64,000 nt of DNA, taken from NCBI GenBank assembly GCA_963704995.1, contig CAVPIM010000009.1, positions 496,001 to 560,000 on the forward strand, in the 5' to 3' direction. The translations under genes were made by a program, and so were the position numbers. Below the pieces are notes generated by a model. It had not been told where the DNA came from, made no database searches, and saw nothing but the letters and a program-made list of their open reading frames with translations. This document shows positions 62,594-64,000 of this stretch, piece after piece. Every line of letters starts with the position of its first letter. The stretch's first letter is position 1. The DNA is from RYN-230 sp963704995. GTDB lineage: Bacteria; Actinomycetota; Actinomycetes; Streptosporangiales; Streptosporangiaceae.

Positions 62594-62642
62594 TCGAGGC
62601 ACAGGGCCTCAGGGCACCGCGGCGGCGAGCGGGGGACAGCGC

Positions 62643-63475
62643 ATGACGGATCCGTTCACGGCCGCGGCGGCGAGTGCCGCCCGGCTGGCCGAGCGGACCG
62701 GGCAGCCGCGGCACGACGTGGCCGTGGTCCTCGGGTCCGGCTGGTCACCGGCGGCCGGTGCCCTGGCCCGCGGGCTGGGCGCCAGCGTGACCGAGGTCCC
62801 GGTGGCCGACCTGGGCGGGTTCCCGCCCTCCACCGTGCCCGGTCACGCTGGCCTGGCCCTGTCCCTGGTGACGCCGGAGCTGCGGCTGCTCGTGCTCGTC
62901 GGCCGGGTGCACCGGTACGAGGGGCATCCGCCCAGCGTGGTAGTGCACGGCGTGCGGACCGCGGTCGCGGCCGGCTGCCGGGTCATCGCCCTGACCAACG
63001 CGGCGGGCGGGATCGCCGCGGGCTACCAGGTGGGCCAGCCGGTACTGGTCCGGGATCACCTCAACCTGACCGGCCTTTCCCCGCTCTCCGGGGTGGACCC
63101 GCCGCCCGAGGGGTACCCGTCCCGGTTCACCGACCTCACCGACCTGTACTCGGCCCGGCTCCGGGCGCTGGCCCGCGAGGCCGATCCCAGCCTGGCCGAG
63201 GGGGTGTACGCGGCCATGCCCGGCCCGCACTACGAGACGCCCGCGGAGATCCGCATGCTCGCCACCCTCGGCGCGGACCTGGTGGGGATGTCCACCGCGC
63301 TGGAGGCGATCGCCGCCCGGCACCTCGGCGCGGAGGTGCTGGCCATCTCCCTGGTCACCAACCCCGCGGCCGGCCTGGCCGCGCACGGCCTCGATCACGC
63401 CGAGGTGGTCGCGGCCGGGCAGGCCGCCGCGGGCCGGATGGGCGCCCTGCTGGCCCGGGTGCTGCCCCGGACCAC

Positions 63476-63479
<4 letters not shown>
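62643..63479 (+). CDS. Purine nucleoside phosphorylase
   Basis: 278 residues. Trimeric class: VVLGSGWSPAAGALARGLG, VTEVPVADLGGFPPSTVPGHAG, GRVHRYEGHPPSVVVHGVR, ALTNAAGGIAAGYQVG and MPGPHYETPAEIRMLATLGADLVGMSTALEAIAARHLG contain phosphate, purine (Glu in YETPAE) and ribose contacts. It splits imported inosine and guanosine, including inosine made by Add, to base and (deoxy)ribose-1-phosphate. Its TGA overlaps the mutase ATG (ATGA). Confidence 0.95.

Positions 63480-64000
<521 letters not shown>

Noticed and set aside
60191..62602. An 803-codon open frame on the minus strand opposite the permease genes
   Set aside because: Its product is a His/Gln/Arg/Asp-rich shadow typical of GC-rich antisense frames, while the plus-strand frame encodes clear membrane permeases.

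Overview
The window is about 64 kb of very GC-rich DNA (roughly 72-75 % by eye) with GTG/TTG starts, purine-rich ribosome sites, 1- to 8-base gene overlaps, SARP-type and LuxR-type ATPase regulators, RsbU/RsbW/STAS partner-switch proteins, SigE-family and other ECF sigma factors and Asp23/AmaP genes. This points to a chromosomal segment of a filamentous Actinomycetota (Streptosporangiales/Streptomycetales-like). I cannot name the genus. I saw no rRNA, tRNA, CRISPR array, transposase or phage gene.

Layout. 0-5 kb: the end of a CHASE3-like sensor gene, cheR, an aldo/keto reductase and a secreted GH59 galactocerebrosidase-like enzyme with a ricin-type lectin domain. 5-17.4 kb: a membrane SpoIIE-type phosphatase facing a long leftward gene string. 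In transcription order that string is a GAF-SpoIIE phosphatase, an RsbW-like kinase, two STAS antagonists, an unknown protein, an FAD oxidoreductase and five tandem 7TM sensor-like paralogues joined by 4-base overlaps. 17.5-28 kb: a SARP/AAA/TPR giant regulator, a phospholipase-C-like phosphoesterase, EfeO-EfeB iron uptake genes, a SCO1-like protein, a GT4 glycosyltransferase and upp. 28-38 kb: a Ser/Thr kinase, an aldehyde dehydrogenase with a degenerate partner, an ECF sigma/Asp23 envelope-stress locus of eight genes and an atypical folD.

38-50 kb: a secreted FG-GAP protein, an XRE-AAA-LuxR regulator, an AIM24 protein, a lipoprotein, a two-component system divergent from an FtsX-type ABC exporter, and two small unknown genes. 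50-64 kb: a nucleoside salvage region. deoC, add, deoA and cdd run leftward. A BMP lipoprotein, an ABC ATPase, two permeases, purine nucleoside phosphorylase and a phosphopentomutase/phosphomannomutase (cut by the window end) run rightward. A SigE-family sigma factor with its membrane partner and a small unknown gene sit between them.

How the genes work together. The right part imports nucleosides, deaminates or phosphorolyses them, and feeds the sugar phosphates through the mutase and DeoC to central metabolism; upp recovers uracil elsewhere. The 5-17 kb part looks like one signalling locus in which phosphatases and an anti-sigma-type kinase set the phosphorylation of two STAS proteins, co-transcribed with a family of membrane sensors. 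The Asp23 locus looks like a self-contained envelope-stress module.

Quality warning. About ten genes that are otherwise complete are broken by what looks like exactly one base gained or lost, mostly at G/C runs. Their coordinates below span the whole inferred gene. Uncorrected sequencing indels are the simplest explanation.
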